DNA of 64,000 nt from positions 12,586,001-12,650,000 of the forward strand of contig CP075495.1 in assembly GCA_021613535.1 (NCBI GenBank), given 5' to 3'. This document shows positions 53,359 to 64,000 of this stretch, in pieces. Within the stretch, counting starts at the first letter, position 1, and each line of letters starts with the position of its first letter. The stretch comes from Adineta vaga (lineage: Eukaryota; Rotifera). The translations under genes were made by a program, and so were the position numbers. Under the pieces are notes generated by a model. The model did not search any database, was not told the DNA's origin, and saw nothing but the letters and a program-made list of their open reading frames with translations.

Positions 53359-54237
53359 ATGGATGTTTCAACGGGTGTTGCTCCTCCTGCATCTGCACAA
53401 CCACAATTGAACACAACATTTACTGGTCAAAATACAATCTATGTAAACAATCTCAATGAACGTAAGTTCTTCAAAAGATTAATTTCCATCGATTTTTCTT
53501 TCTGTTAATTTATAGGTGTCAAAATTCCTGAATTAAAAAAATGTCTCTACGCAATCTTTTCGAAATTTGGTAAAATTATTGACATTGTTGCTTTGAAAAA
53601 TTTACGTATGCGTGGACAAGCATTTATTATATTTGATCAACCAGATAGTGCTGCACAAGCATTAACATCAATGCAATCATTTCCATTATATGATAAACCA
53701 TTACGAATACAATTTTCTAAATCAGATAGTGATTTAATTTCAAAACGTAAAAATACTTTTGTTGAACGACCAAAACGTCGTAATGATACAGATTCACCAT
53801 CGATATCGAAGAAAGAAAAACGTCGTCAACAATTAGCTGCTAAACAAGAACAACAACGTTTAATGAAAGCACAAATGGCAGCACAATTTCCCGGCTTACC
53901 AGCTGGTATGCCACCCATGATGCCTGGCATGCCATCGATGATGATTCCACCTCCACCGATGATAAATCGACCAGTTCTACATCCACCTATATTCGGTGGT
54001 GAAATGCCAAATAATATTCTATTTCTATCAAATATTCAAGATGCAAATGAAAGCATGTTAACAACATTATTCAAAGGTTATAGTGGTTTTCGTGAAGTTC
54101 GTCTCATTCCTGGTCGTGAAGGTATTGCCTTCGTTGAATTTGATCTCGAACATCAAGCAGCAATGGCCAAAGATGGTTTACAAGGTTTTAAAGTTACACC
54201 TGACAAAGCAATGATGATTACGTTTGCTAAAAAATAA
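53359..54237 (+). CDS. SNRPA: U1A/U2B''-type spliceosomal RRM protein (copy a)
   Basis: Exons 53359-53461 and 53516-54237 join to 274 residues. U1A/U2B''/SNF proteins bind stem-loops of U1 and U2 snRNA. RRM1 has RNP2 IYVNNL and RNP1 RMRGQAFIIF, with KKCLYAIFSKFGKIIDIV and LYDKPLRIQFSKSDSD as in human U1A. A Lys/Gln- and Pro/Met-rich linker follows, then RRM2 with ILFLSNI and GREGIAFVEF, ending in TFAKK. It retains the canonical family residues more fully than the next gene. Human genomes separate U1A from U2B''; flies have one SNF. Which snRNA this binds cannot be told from sequence. It heads the cluster and has no close acceptor-like site before its ATG. Confidence 0.93.
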
Positions 54238-54367
54238 CTTTTTTTTCCCATTTCGTTATTGTGTTTTCTCTTTCTTCTTCTTTCTTTCTTTTTTATTACT
54301 GTTATAAACACGAAACAAAAGGAAAATAAATGTACAACTCTGGTCATGTTTTGTTTTTTTGTTCTAG

Positions 54368-55398
54368 ATGTCGACTAATACAGATCAACCAATGGCAATG
54401 ACGACAATAACGAATACATCAGCATCGCTGTCAAACTCTATTCCACCAAATCATACACTTTATGTGAATAATTTAAATGGAAAAATTAAGAAACAACAAT
54501 TAAGAAAATCTCTTTATAATCTATTTGTTACTTATGGTCGTGTTGTTGCTGTTGTTGCTATAAAAGGTGTCAAAATGCGTGGTCAAGCATTTATCGTTTT
54601 TGATGATATACAAAATGCAACTAGTGCATTACGTTCATTACAAAGTGTTGTGTTCTATGATAAACCTATGCGTTTATCATATGCTAAACGTGATTCTGAT
54701 GCAATACGATATTCCAAAGAACAAATTGCTGAAAAGACAGCTGCATTAGCTGCAACAAGTCAACCCGAACCTAAACAACGTAAAGAGAAACCTCGTATAC
54801 CACCACCACCAACTCAACCACCACCAGAACGTGCTATTCACGAACAGCATATAGGTAAGATTAACAGCTTTCAAAACAAAATGATACTAGTGATCATAAA
54901 CACTTATTTCTTTGTTATCAATTTTTAGCAATGATGAATTCTGAAGAAGTTAATCGTGCTGCTAATGCTGTTGCTGCAGCAGAAGCTGAATTACAAGAAT
55001 TACCATTACGTGATCGTACACGTCGCATTCAATCGGTAATTGCTGCACAAACAACATTGATCGGTACAGCTGTTCCAATGATGACTGAAGTGCAATCAAA
55101 CTCAACACTTTTCATCACAAATATACCTAATGAAACAACTAAGGATGCATTAGAAATATTATTTCGTCAATTTTTAGGTTATCTTGATGTACGACTTGTT
55201 CCTGGACGTGAAGGTATTGCTTTTGTTGATTTTGATAATGAAGTAGGTGCTGCTTCTGCACGAGGTAAATTCTTTATTAATCAAATTTAATAATTCATTT
55301 TAATATGATTTTTTCTCTTGAAATTTTCTCTAGATGCTCTCAATGGTTTTAAAATCTCAGCAACAAATGCAATATCAGTTAGTTTCGCAAAGAAATAA
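54368..55398 (+). CDS. U1A/U2B''-type RRM protein (diverged tandem copy b)
   Basis: Exons 54368-54854, 54929-55264 and 55334-55398 join to 295 residues. It is a tandem paralogue of the preceding gene, only 130 bp downstream. RNP2 LYVNNL and RNP1 KMRGQAFIVF are retained in RRM1, and RRM2 has LFITNI and GREGIAFVDF, ending SFAKK. The first RRM has shifted around helix 1 and strand 2 (QQLRKSLYNLFVTYGRVVAVV), where U1A has EL-KSLYAIFSQFG. The linker differs completely and includes a proline run (PPPPTQPPPE). Copy b has an extra intron in RRM2. It may be the U2B''-like or a neofunctionalised copy; RRM1 recognition is expected to differ. The ATG directly follows TTTGTTCTAG. Confidence 0.9.
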
Positions 55399-55651
55399 GA
55401 AAGAAATGAGATTTCCATTATGTTTTTTTTATACATGAAACTTTGATGAAGTCGAAGTGTATACTTCGTGTTTTGTTGTTGTGTTATTTTATAAAAATAA
55501 AAAAAGTAAGGTCGTCTTTTGAAAGAGCGCCTAAAACTGACATTGAACAGATACTGATACACAGATATAACTATCATAAATGTTTAGCTTTCTGTAAATA
55601 GTAAGATGATTTCTATTTTAGATTGTTTGATTTTCATTAATTTCGAATTCA

Positions 55652-56074
55652 ATGAATACATTAGAAAGTCAAAACGATCGGCAATCGGATGAATTAGCTG
55701 CTAAAGTCTCTCGACTTAAACATGTTTGTTATTAATAACTATTTCTCTTCTCTTGAAAATAATCTTTGTTCATTATGTTTTTTAAGATTGCATTTGATAT
55801 TGAAAATGAAACAAAAGAACATAATCGTTTTCTTGAAACAATGGTAAATGAAAAATCCAAGGATAGAAATAAATCATTCCTTTTTTATTTCTTTCAATTC
55901 TAGCGTTTCGATTTCAATACTGCACGTAGTTTTCTTGGTGGTAGTTCTCGTCATTTAGGCAATGTTATGTCTAGTGGACGAGGTGATCGTCGAGCAATGT
56001 GTTACATAGCAGGAGCTATAATTCTTGCGTTTTTGTTTCTCTATTATGTTGTGAGTTCATTTCGTACTAAGTAA
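55652..56074 (+). CDS. BET1L: BET1/BET1L-type Qc-SNARE
   Basis: Three exons (55652-55727; about 55789-55841; about 55905-56074) encode a protein of about 95 residues. BET1 and BET1L (GS15) are Qc-SNAREs of ER-Golgi and intra-Golgi fusion. Seen: the SNARE helix DELAAKVSRLKHIAFDIENETKEHNRFLETM and a C-terminal transmembrane anchor, AMCYIAGAIILAFLFLYYVV, with almost no lumenal tail. The ...SRLK-IA.DI heptad favours BET1L over BET1. An acceptor-like TTTCTATTTTAG ends at 55621, 30 nt before the ATG. Confidence 0.8.
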
Positions 56075-56243
56075 TATAAAATTTTTAATCTGTATATATA
56101 CAAATAAACATCTGTTATCAGAGATGAATTTAGCGAAGATCGAGTATTCATCTTTCGTTTGATTTTCTCCTTTTATTCTGTTTTTTTTTGGTGTTCAAAT
56201 AAGAAACAAAGTTATCTATATATGTTATACGTGGGTTCTAGAT

Positions 56244-58529
56244 ATGAATCTTTTGCGTCGTCCTTTACCTCCTCGTCTTCGTCCATTATTACTCAGTGAC
56301 ATATCAAATGGACGAGCTGAATCTTTATCACCACTTTCATCAGCATCTACTTCAACAAATAATTCACCTCGATCATCTCGACCATCGAGTCATACACGTT
56401 CACCACGTTATCTACCACCATTGAACGAAGAAGATAGTCGTCATATAAATCTCACTATACGATCTCAACAAGAACAATCGTCCAATGATAATCAATTGAC
56501 TGTATCAACAAAAGCTCACAAAAAACCTGAGAAGGAAGATAGTGCTGATGATGATAGTGAAGATGAAAGAGAGAAAAAAACAAGAAGATTATTAACACCA
56601 CTTAAACCACGTGTATATTCACAATTCAGTGGAATACATCGTTCAGCTACTTCGACAAAAGCACGATCACTTCTTCGAACACCAAAATATAAAGGACCAC
56701 CTGGTTTACCAGCTAGACGAACACGTACTTTCTGTGATGTTAAAACTCATTATACAAATATTACCGATGATAATGCTTATAATGTCGATAATCGATTTAC
56801 TTTTAATGATTTTATTCTTAATTCATCGAGATTAAATGGTCATTCATATGAAGAAACAGTAGTAGAAAAAGCGTTTCTATCGAAATATACTTATAAACAA
56901 ATCTGTGAAATGATTGCTGAACGTGTTTGGGCAGAAAGACGAGAAGGTGGACAAGTAAGTTCGAATAAATACAAATGAATTTCAAAATAATCTCTTATAC
57001 TATTAAAGATTCATGTACAAACATTAGTACCTGATATAGAACCATTTCAAAATCGAATACCAATGCATCAAATTATAGCTGAAATGGCTTTAGTTCTTCG
57101 ACAACATATGTCACACATATTCGGTAATTTATGATTTGACAAATCATATTGAACTCTTTTTCTCATCCTAGGTTCTCAATTGAAAATGAATATCCGAACA
57201 TTACCAAGTTGGCGACAGAAAGAAGGTGCACATACAGAAATTCTTCTTTATGAAAAAGAAAATAACAAAAAATCATCAGAAATTCTACAAGAAACCGATG
57301 GTAAAGTAAACTCGATTGACTATTCGACTAATGTATTTTCATTATCTTAGAATCATTCGATTATCGACGTGATACGGGTGCTCAAATAGCGATTCTAGAT
57401 AGTTTAATTAAAAATGGAACACATTTAGATTTACGTGCTTTTACATTGGAATATTTACCTGATATCTCATTGATGTATACTACATTAGTTGCTATTGATC
57501 TATCATACAATTGTTTTCAAGTAAGATAATAGATAAAGATGAAATGAATTCAAAATATTTATCGTACTTTTTGTTGTTGTTGTGTTCTTAAGACTGTTCC
57601 AGAAGAATTATTCGAATGTGTAAAACTTGAACATCTCTATTTACGTCATAATCCAATTTCATCAATCTCATCAGGAATGAAGAATTTGAAAACGCTCGTT
57701 TTTCTTGACATGTCATTCTGTCAATTAAATGGTATTCTAACTGAAAAGTATGTAAAGAAATCGAAAAAAAAGATACAAATCAATCTTTTATATTACTTTC
57801 ATTAGTTTATTTGGATTAATTAATCTTCGACATTTGGATATATCATATAATCTTATCAAAACTATTCCAAGTGGTATATCGAATTTAAAGTAAAGATTTT
57901 CTTTTCTTCACTAAGATTATTTTCAATTTTTATTTCTCACAGAAATCTTCGACAATTGCTTTGTGATGGAAATGAAATCACTCATTGTCCATCAAGTATA
58001 ATTTCAATGACTAATCTTCGATTGATTACTGCAAAAAATACATGGCTTTTACCTCCATTAGCTGACCATGAAAATTCAACAAAACCTCAAGTAATATTTG
58101 ATTCATATCAATTCTATACTCATTTCTATCATTCTAGAAATTGCTTGAATTAGTCACTCATCGTTACAGTCAATTTTATTGGAAAGATTTATACCATAAA
58201 ATTCCTGAATCATCAAAGATATTACTTGCCAAGTAAGTCACATCTATTCTCTGACGAAAACAAATCGAACTATTATTGTTTTGAATATGTTTAGTGCACA
58301 ATTATGTGATTCTTGTTCGAGCTTACGTATAGGCAATGGTATTCGTAAAATTATTATATGTGAAAATTTCGTTGGTATTAAATCATTACCAATACTTTTT
58401 GTCAGTTGTACACCAGAATGTATACAAAGATTTCTCTCTGATAAACTTCCAAGTACTACAATTCCGTCCAAAGATACTTATATTATTAATGATCAATTTA
58501 TTTCTCACCTCAAAACACGTCATATGTGA
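56244..58529 (+). CDS. LRRC63: LRRC63-like leucine-rich repeat protein
   Basis: A many-exon gene with 56244-56954 as its first exon. The first 240 residues are Ser/Pro/Arg-rich and disordered with an acidic stretch. Then come a helical region (QICEMIAERVWAERREGGQ...IAEMALVLRQHMSHIF) and five or six intracellular-type LRRs with LVAIDLSYNCF, LEHLYLRHNPI, LVFLDMSFCQL and LRHLDISYNLI. The C-terminus has paired cysteines (AQLCDSCSSLR) and resembles LRRC63; the assignment is from layout and tentative. There is no signal peptide. LRRC63 is poorly studied. The ATG is preceded two bases back by GGGTTCTAG. Confidence 0.6.
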
Positions 58530-58653
58530 TAAAACATATTTTGTTTTTTAAACTATTTTACACTACTAATATTAACAGTTTATATATACATATAAATATA
58601 ATCTCACGAATGATCTTTTCTTTTTCTAGATATATAGATATAAAAGAACAACA

Positions 58654-59078
58654 ATGAAATTAATTACACATAATATGTTGACATCAAATATTCTCAAAGG
58701 TGTTTCAAAAGGTTTTCCATTGAAAATACAAAATGCCAAAGTTGAAAATGTTTCCGTTGATTACAATAAAGATTTTATTAGTCGAATTCTTCAACGCATT
58801 GAATATGATGCACTTCGAGCAGCTATTAAAGATGTATGTTTAACTTTTCCAATGTAAATTATCAGATTTTCTTTTTTCAGTTGGGTTTGAATGAATCATT
58901 ACCTGAATCAATGACAGACAGTATGCAAGATGATGAAGAATTTTTGAAAACAATGCATCGTATTCTACTTGAATATGAAATTGAAGAAGGTGAACTCATC
59001 TGTCCGGAAACTGGTAGATCATTTCCAATCTCTAAAGGTATACCAAATATGTTATTACAAGAAACTGAAATATCATAA
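58654..59078 (+). CDS. TRMT112: TRMT112, methyltransferase activator
   Basis: Exons 58654-58833 and 58881-59078 join to 125 residues, the full family size. TRMT112 is the small obligate partner of several methyltransferases (ALKBH8, BUD23, HEMK2, METTL5, THUMPD3 and others) acting on tRNA, rRNA and eRF1. The MKLITHNMLTSN opening, FPLKI, and the C-terminal LICPETGRSFPISKGIPNMLL are all conserved. Yeast Trm112 carries four zinc-binding Cys; here only one such Cys is obvious, as in animals. It lies 124 bp after LRRC63-like and 164 bp before PAQR3-like. TTTTTCTAG (AG at 58628-58629) lies 24 nt before the ATG. Confidence 0.96.
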
Positions 59079-59242
59079 TCAATGATTTCGTTGTAATCAT
59101 TATTTGTTATTGTTGATCAAATAAAAAAAAAGAAAAAAGAAATCAAAAAAGAAAATGAATGTTGTTGTTTCGTGTATTGCTTTATCTAAACTGAAACGTT
59201 TTACAAAGAGCATTGTATATTGTAGACTAAATTCTCTAAGAT

Positions 59243-60337
59243 ATGAATGATCATTCGTTACCTTGTAAATCGAAAACATCCTTGTCACAAGAATCAGTAA
59301 CGAAAAATGTCAATCAAATCTGTCAGTTATATTCATTTGAAATGATACCTGAATATCTTCAATCAAATCCTTATATACGAACAGGTTATCGATATGGTTT
59401 AACATTCAAAGGCTGTTTAGTCAGGTAATAATGTGTGTAAATAATTCATATAATCTATCTATGTATGATTTCGATGAAATAGTTTATTGTATGTGAATAA
59501 TGAATCGGTGAATGTTTGGTCACATTTAATTGGTGCTGGTCTTTTTATTTATTTTTTCTTTTGTGATATTTATAAAGGCAAAATTTTTCCTTCGATAACA
59601 ACAACAACTGATTATTATTTTCTATTATTTTATACATTTACAGTCATAGTAAATCTTTACTTCTCAAAAGATGTTATTTTATTTAAGATCTCTTCTTTTC
59701 TCTTCTATCATAGACATGTATGTTATGTTCAGTAGTATTTCATCTCTTCAATTGTATTTCATCACGAGCATTTGCTGATTTTCTCAAATTAGATTACTGT
59801 GGTATCGGCTTTGGTATTCTCGGTTCTTATTTATGTGGTCTTCATTTAACATTTCATTGTTATCATAATTGGAGAATACGATATGAAACATTGATTATTG
59901 GTATCATATTTATTGCGGTAATTTATTATATTCATGGAGTTAAACGATATATAACACGAAATATTCATGTCACTTTATTTGTAACTATCTCATTATTTGG
60001 TATTATACCAAGTTTACATTGGTATTATCTTGAAGGTGGCTGGTCAAATCCATTTGTACAACATTTCTTTCCAAAAATACTTATTCTCTATGGAATATTA
60101 ACTATTGGTGTTCTGGCTTATTTGACAAAATTTCCCGAGAGATTGTTTCCCGGTAGGATCATTATAGCCTCAATACAGACACTTGATATGTTGTTTTTAG
60201 GTTGTTTTGATATTTTATTTGCAAGTCATCAGATCTGGCATTTTGCATCATTAGCAGCATTTATATGGTGGTATAAAAATGGTATTGAATTAATGCACTA
60301 TCGTCTGATAAATCCCTGTGGTGCTCAATCAAAATAG
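59243..60337 (+). CDS. PAQR3: PAQR3-like progestin/adipoQ receptor
   Basis: Exons 59243-59424, 59483-59648 and 59714-60337 join to 323 residues. PAQR3 (RKTG) is a seven-helix Golgi protein that tethers RAF; the family has a ceramidase-like zinc site. Seen: the NPYIRTGYRYGLTFKGC entry motif; the ESVNVWSHLIGAG first helix; SVVFHLF (family S.-H--F zinc motif); LDYCGIGFGILGSY; PSLHWYYLEGG; KFPERLFPG; and SHQIWHFASLAAF (the second zinc His pair, H..WH). The match to PAQR3 is closer than to other PAQRs through NESVNVW and the short C-terminus. The ATG follows TTCTCTAAG by two bases. It is the last gene of the tight + strand cluster. Confidence 0.93.
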
Positions 60338-62525
60338 ATCAAACGTTTTTAAACCTGTTTTTCTTTAGTTAGAATGAACGTTGAACGTATCCTTCCACGA
60401 ATAGTTTTATTAGATTTACTTACATGTTTTTTTTGTGATAAGTATATTGTGTAATGTACTGATCTATTTTTTTTCACATACTTTTGAGAATAAAAATAAA
60501 CGTATTTAGTCTGTTTTAACTAACAAAGGAGAATCGATATATCGAAGTGTTGTAATATCACTTTCCTATATTTGATCTTTTAAGATTTGAAATGATCGAA
60601 TCTATGATTCTGTTCGATATGATTGAAGTTTTATCATATGAAACAATAAATTTTAATGAACATGGTTAATCTTTTCAACTATTACAAATTACAGGTAAGA
60701 TAATTATTGTTCGATCGCATGAGTTTGATATTTTTACTTTAATGTTTGATAAGTTTGAAAGTATAAGCTATGATGTTCTGATATAAGATTGATGCATAAG
60801 TCAAAATTGTAACATATCGTTTTCATTTAAATAGTTCTTGTTGTTCTTTGGTAACATAGAGAAAATACACGTATATTTCATTCAATATTATAGTCTCTGC
60901 GTGATTAAAATAGTCACAAGTTATCATCGATGAACAAAAACAATCGTAACTTTCTTTACTATAGCATTAAATTGTAAGAAAAATAGCAGCGCAAAACTTA
61001 TATACTATAGATTCTTAATAGTAATAAGGTACTGAAAAAGCATTTTTATTATTTAAAAACATCGATTTTTGTATAGGTTCACGATAAGATCAGAAGGCTA
61101 AAGTACACGCATGACACAGAGATGATATGACATAAGTACGAGATCGAGAATATGTAATGGATATATATATATACCAGTAAGTCATCCAGAACGGACGTAA
61201 GTATATGATGACGTCATTGTATGAAAAAAACAATAGTGGTCATATCTCTACCTGAACTACTGTATGTACTAATAGACTATTCGGCGCAGCCTATACGATA
61301 ATCAAACATTCAACTTATCAAACAAAGATAATGACACGGTGTACACCATGGAAGTCAAAATACGACGTGAAAAAAAGTAAGACTTCTTTATTTTTTTCTG
61401 TAGATCCATACTTCTAAGAAAATATTTTCATAGATTTAAAATACATCAAGAAAAAATTAAATTAAATTTAAAAAGAAGCCATTGATGAGTTTTTTTTTAT
61501 TTCATCATATTATGCAGAAACTAGTTTAATTTATTCACATAGAAATGAGTAAGGACAATAAGATATAAAAGTTCTAATTCAAGGTGTATGGCAACTAAAG
61601 ATGTAAGGACAGAAAAAATGTCGAGCGTTCTGTCACCGTTACTACAAGTTGGGCGGCAGCTTTTTTTTTTCTCTTGATAATTTATTCTATTAGTGAGTCA
61701 TTTGAAGCATAAGACGAGTTAATTACGGACGGTAATTTTATAGATAAGCTTTGTATGATTAACTAAATCTTTTTGTGAAAGATTGGTCAGACTTGGAAGA
61801 AAAGAATTCTTTTTGAAAAGTAAAAAATGTATAATTACTACTACTAATAAGCATATAATGACTTTCATCTGTTCTAATTTACTGAAATAGTTAAGCGCTA
61901 CACATAGAACTTCTCTAAGTTCTTTTAATTAGTATGTAACGAGAACAGTTCACATGAAATTTCTGTTTTCATGTTATAAAAACGAATAAGTTTCATTATC
62001 ATTATTTGCTTTATGACTTTTATCAACGACAACAAGGGCATTATAGAACAACAATAGTATATGTTGTCTTTATGGTATTTTTATCGATTTATTTTCTCCT
62101 TTCTGTGTTTTGTTGAATGTAAAAAAAAGATCGAGTTTTTCTGTTCTAAATTGTTAAACTGCCACGTATGAAAAGAACTATTTTCTTACTGACAAATGAC
62201 ATTTATTTTTATCAAGAATGATGAAATAACATGAAGGAAAAGAGAACACAATGATGAAAGAAATCCAGATATGACGATGCACTTCAGGATGTACGATAAA
62301 TAGTCCTTTGCATTACCTTTTTTGGTGACGAAGAACGAGAAAAGAAGAATTTCATAATCATTGTTCTCATCACATTTATAAAAGATCAGCAGCATTACAT
62401 ACACCGAAGAAAAGAAGAAATATGAGTCATAGTTGAGAGAAAAACATTTTTTTAGTTTTTTAATAGTTTCACTGCATTTGCACTCGTAACCGGTTTGTTT
62501 TGTTTGTGATATAGATCATTCAAAA
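60338..62525. other. Intergenic, AT-rich, with a second CRE
   Basis: About 2.2 kb with no supported gene. It contains a perfect TGACGTCA at 61209-61216 and candidate PAQR3 poly(A) signals (AATAAAAATAAA around 60490). A tract ending GTGATATAG (AG at 62513-62514) lies 11 nt before the ABC-transporter ATG. The 62186-62404 reverse frame shows nothing recognisable. Confidence 0.55.
61209..61216. promoter_or_regulatory. Perfect cAMP response element (TGACGTCA)
   Basis: Full CRE palindrome in the 2.2 kb space before the ABCB gene, 1.3 kb from its ATG. Isolated match; use as a promoter site is not shown. Confidence 0.35.
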
Positions 62526-64000
62526 ATGGATGGTAATTCAAACGATTTAAATCATCGGCAAGTATATCCACTCGATGAAATTAAGAATGCTAATGGCGCT
62601 CATCAAACTCCAAATACATCGTCATCCAAGTATGACTTATTCTTCTAAAAAAAGGCACACTAGTTTGTCTTATTAAACTATTTTAGTATCAAAATGAAAG
62701 ATATTTTCGAGAAAAAAGATGAGAGTGAAAAGAAGAATAAAGAACCTACACAAGTCGTCGGATTTTTAAGTCTTGTATGTTATATTTATATTCTTTTTGA
62801 AGAAAATTCAACAAATGTTACATATAGTTTCGATTTGCCAATGGAAACGATTATTTATACATGATAGTTGGTACTTTTGCCGGTATAGAAATCATTTTTA
62901 TACTAATATTTCTGTGCTTAATGAATATTTTTTTGATTATTTAGCACTAGCTCATGGGGCTGCATTTCCATTAAGTATATAATTGAGTAGAACAATAGAA
63001 CATACTTAAGAAATAATGTATTTAGTGTTATTGGTTTTTGGAAATGTCACAGATGTATTTACCGGTCGAACATTCGACTTATGTTCATTCAATTTCACAA
63101 TTTTTCAAGGTCGTTGTCCACCTGGTGTAGAATTAAATACAGAGAATTTTTTTACTGAATATGTGTATGTTTGTATTTTGTTTCTATTGAAAATTAATTT
63201 AATTTCTTCTTATAGCAAATGTAATCTGACTGGTTTAGATTTCCCTTTGCCCAATGTAGATTTTCTTGGAACGATTCGTCAACAATCATTATGGCTGACT
63301 AGTAAGTCACAATGTAGAGAAAGAGGAATACATCAAATATGAAAAGATTCATGGATAGATTTACAGTTGTCTTCTAACAGCTCATGTTTTATTATTCTTG
63401 AATAAGTTCAAGTTTCAAAAGTTTTGCATATAGGAAGACTGAAGCAGAATATGATTCTAAGAAAAATGAGATTATTTTCATACAAATGAATTCAAAAATC
63501 TAAATACATTGAAATCGAACATATCATCTCTTCCATTCTGATTTAAGCAAAAAAATCGATTGCATGTTATTTATTTAGTTATGGGATGTGGAACAATAGT
63601 GGTGGGATATTTTCAAGTTGCTTTCTGGTCTATTGCTTGTGAACGACAAACACGTCGTATTCGTGAAACACTGTTTCGATCAATACTTCATAAAGAAATT
63701 GCTTATTTTGATACCTATAAAACAGGTGAACTGAGTACAAGATTATCTGATGATGTTAACAAAGTTCATGATGGTATTGGAGACAAAGTCGGTTCAGCAT
63801 TACAATTTTTTGCTGGTTTTATTGCTGGTCTTGCTCTTGGGTAGATTTTTACAATATATATATACATATAGAGTTGTCTTTCAAGTCTGATCTTTTTTGT
63901 TTCTATTTAGATTGATCAAAGGATGGAAATTAACATTAGTGATACTTTCTGTTAGTCCATTGCTATTTTTCAGCGCAATGATCATTACAAAAGTATAGTC
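62526..64000 (+). CDS. ABCB/MDR-type ABC transporter (5' part, runs off the window)
   Basis: The first seven or so exons are present and the gene continues beyond the right edge. The product matches full P-glycoprotein-type exporters of the ABCB1 family: a charged N-terminus, FRFANGNDYLYMIVGTF, ALAHGAAFPLSMLVFGNVTD (first transmembrane helix and loop), a Cys-containing extracellular loop, QVAFWSIACERQTRRIR, LFRSILHKEIAYFDT, and GELSTRLSDDVNKVHDGIGDKVG (coupling and TM segments), then LIKGWKLTLVI at 63911 onward. Nucleotide-binding domains are not in the window. An extracellular loop insertion of about 60 residues relative to mammalian MDR1, with paired cysteines, is notable. ATG at 62526 has a matching N-terminus after it. 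Confidence 0.9.

Overview
This is an AT-rich nuclear segment of a small invertebrate genome, most likely a bdelloid rotifer. Nearly every gene is broken by 45-80 bp GT-AG introns. The proteins are animal-type (innexin, IA-2, IBTK, MELK, ATMIN, PAQR3). The left edge holds an ADP-ribosyltransferase-like protein of a type I associate with bdelloids, and a type II thioesterase-like gene is also present. The rotifer assignment is inference from gene content, not a sequence match. I reconstructed 25 protein genes by joining exons at GT-AG sites. No tRNA, rRNA, CRISPR array, or intact transposon was seen.

Layout: 1-1194 (-) the 3' part of a degenerate ADP-ribosyltransferase; 3076-4637 (+) an orphan LRR membrane protein; 4993-5538 (+) a small unknown; 5667-7027 (-) HYLS1; 8107-9605 (+) RPAP3; 11260-18115 (+) a 20-exon IA-2/PTPRN pseudophosphatase; 18332-20016 (-) RTN4IP1; 20406-25816 (-) IBTK; 26490-27665 (+) a CREB-like bZIP; 28316-30902 (+) DENND6; 31228-31867 (+) MTRFR; 31875-33532 (+) ATMIN; 33752-34546 (-) a HORMA protein; 35125-36206 (-) a type II thioesterase-like hydrolase; 36758-39647 (-) GCLC; 40508-43415 (+) MELK; 43726-45534 (+) fumarase; 46088-47396 (+) PHYHD1; 49188-51362 (-) an innexin; 53359-60337 (+) six packed genes (two U1A/U2B''-like RRM proteins, BET1L-like, LRRC63-like, TRMT112, PAQR3-like); 62526-end (+) the 5' part of an ABCB/MDR transporter.

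The genes do not form one pathway. The most striking organisation is operon-like. Genes lying downstream of a same-strand neighbour mostly carry a pyrimidine-rich tract plus AG 0-30 nt before their ATG, whereas several genes heading divergent pairs do not. MTRFR and ATMIN are only 7 bp apart. This fits the spliced-leader trans-splicing known from bdelloids and makes 53359-60337 a good candidate polycistronic cluster. Other points of interest: an IA-2 with altered PTP loops, an ART-like domain that has lost all three catalytic elements, a HORMA gene in a putatively asexual lineage, and a perfect CRE in the promoter of a CREB-like gene that lacks an obvious KID.
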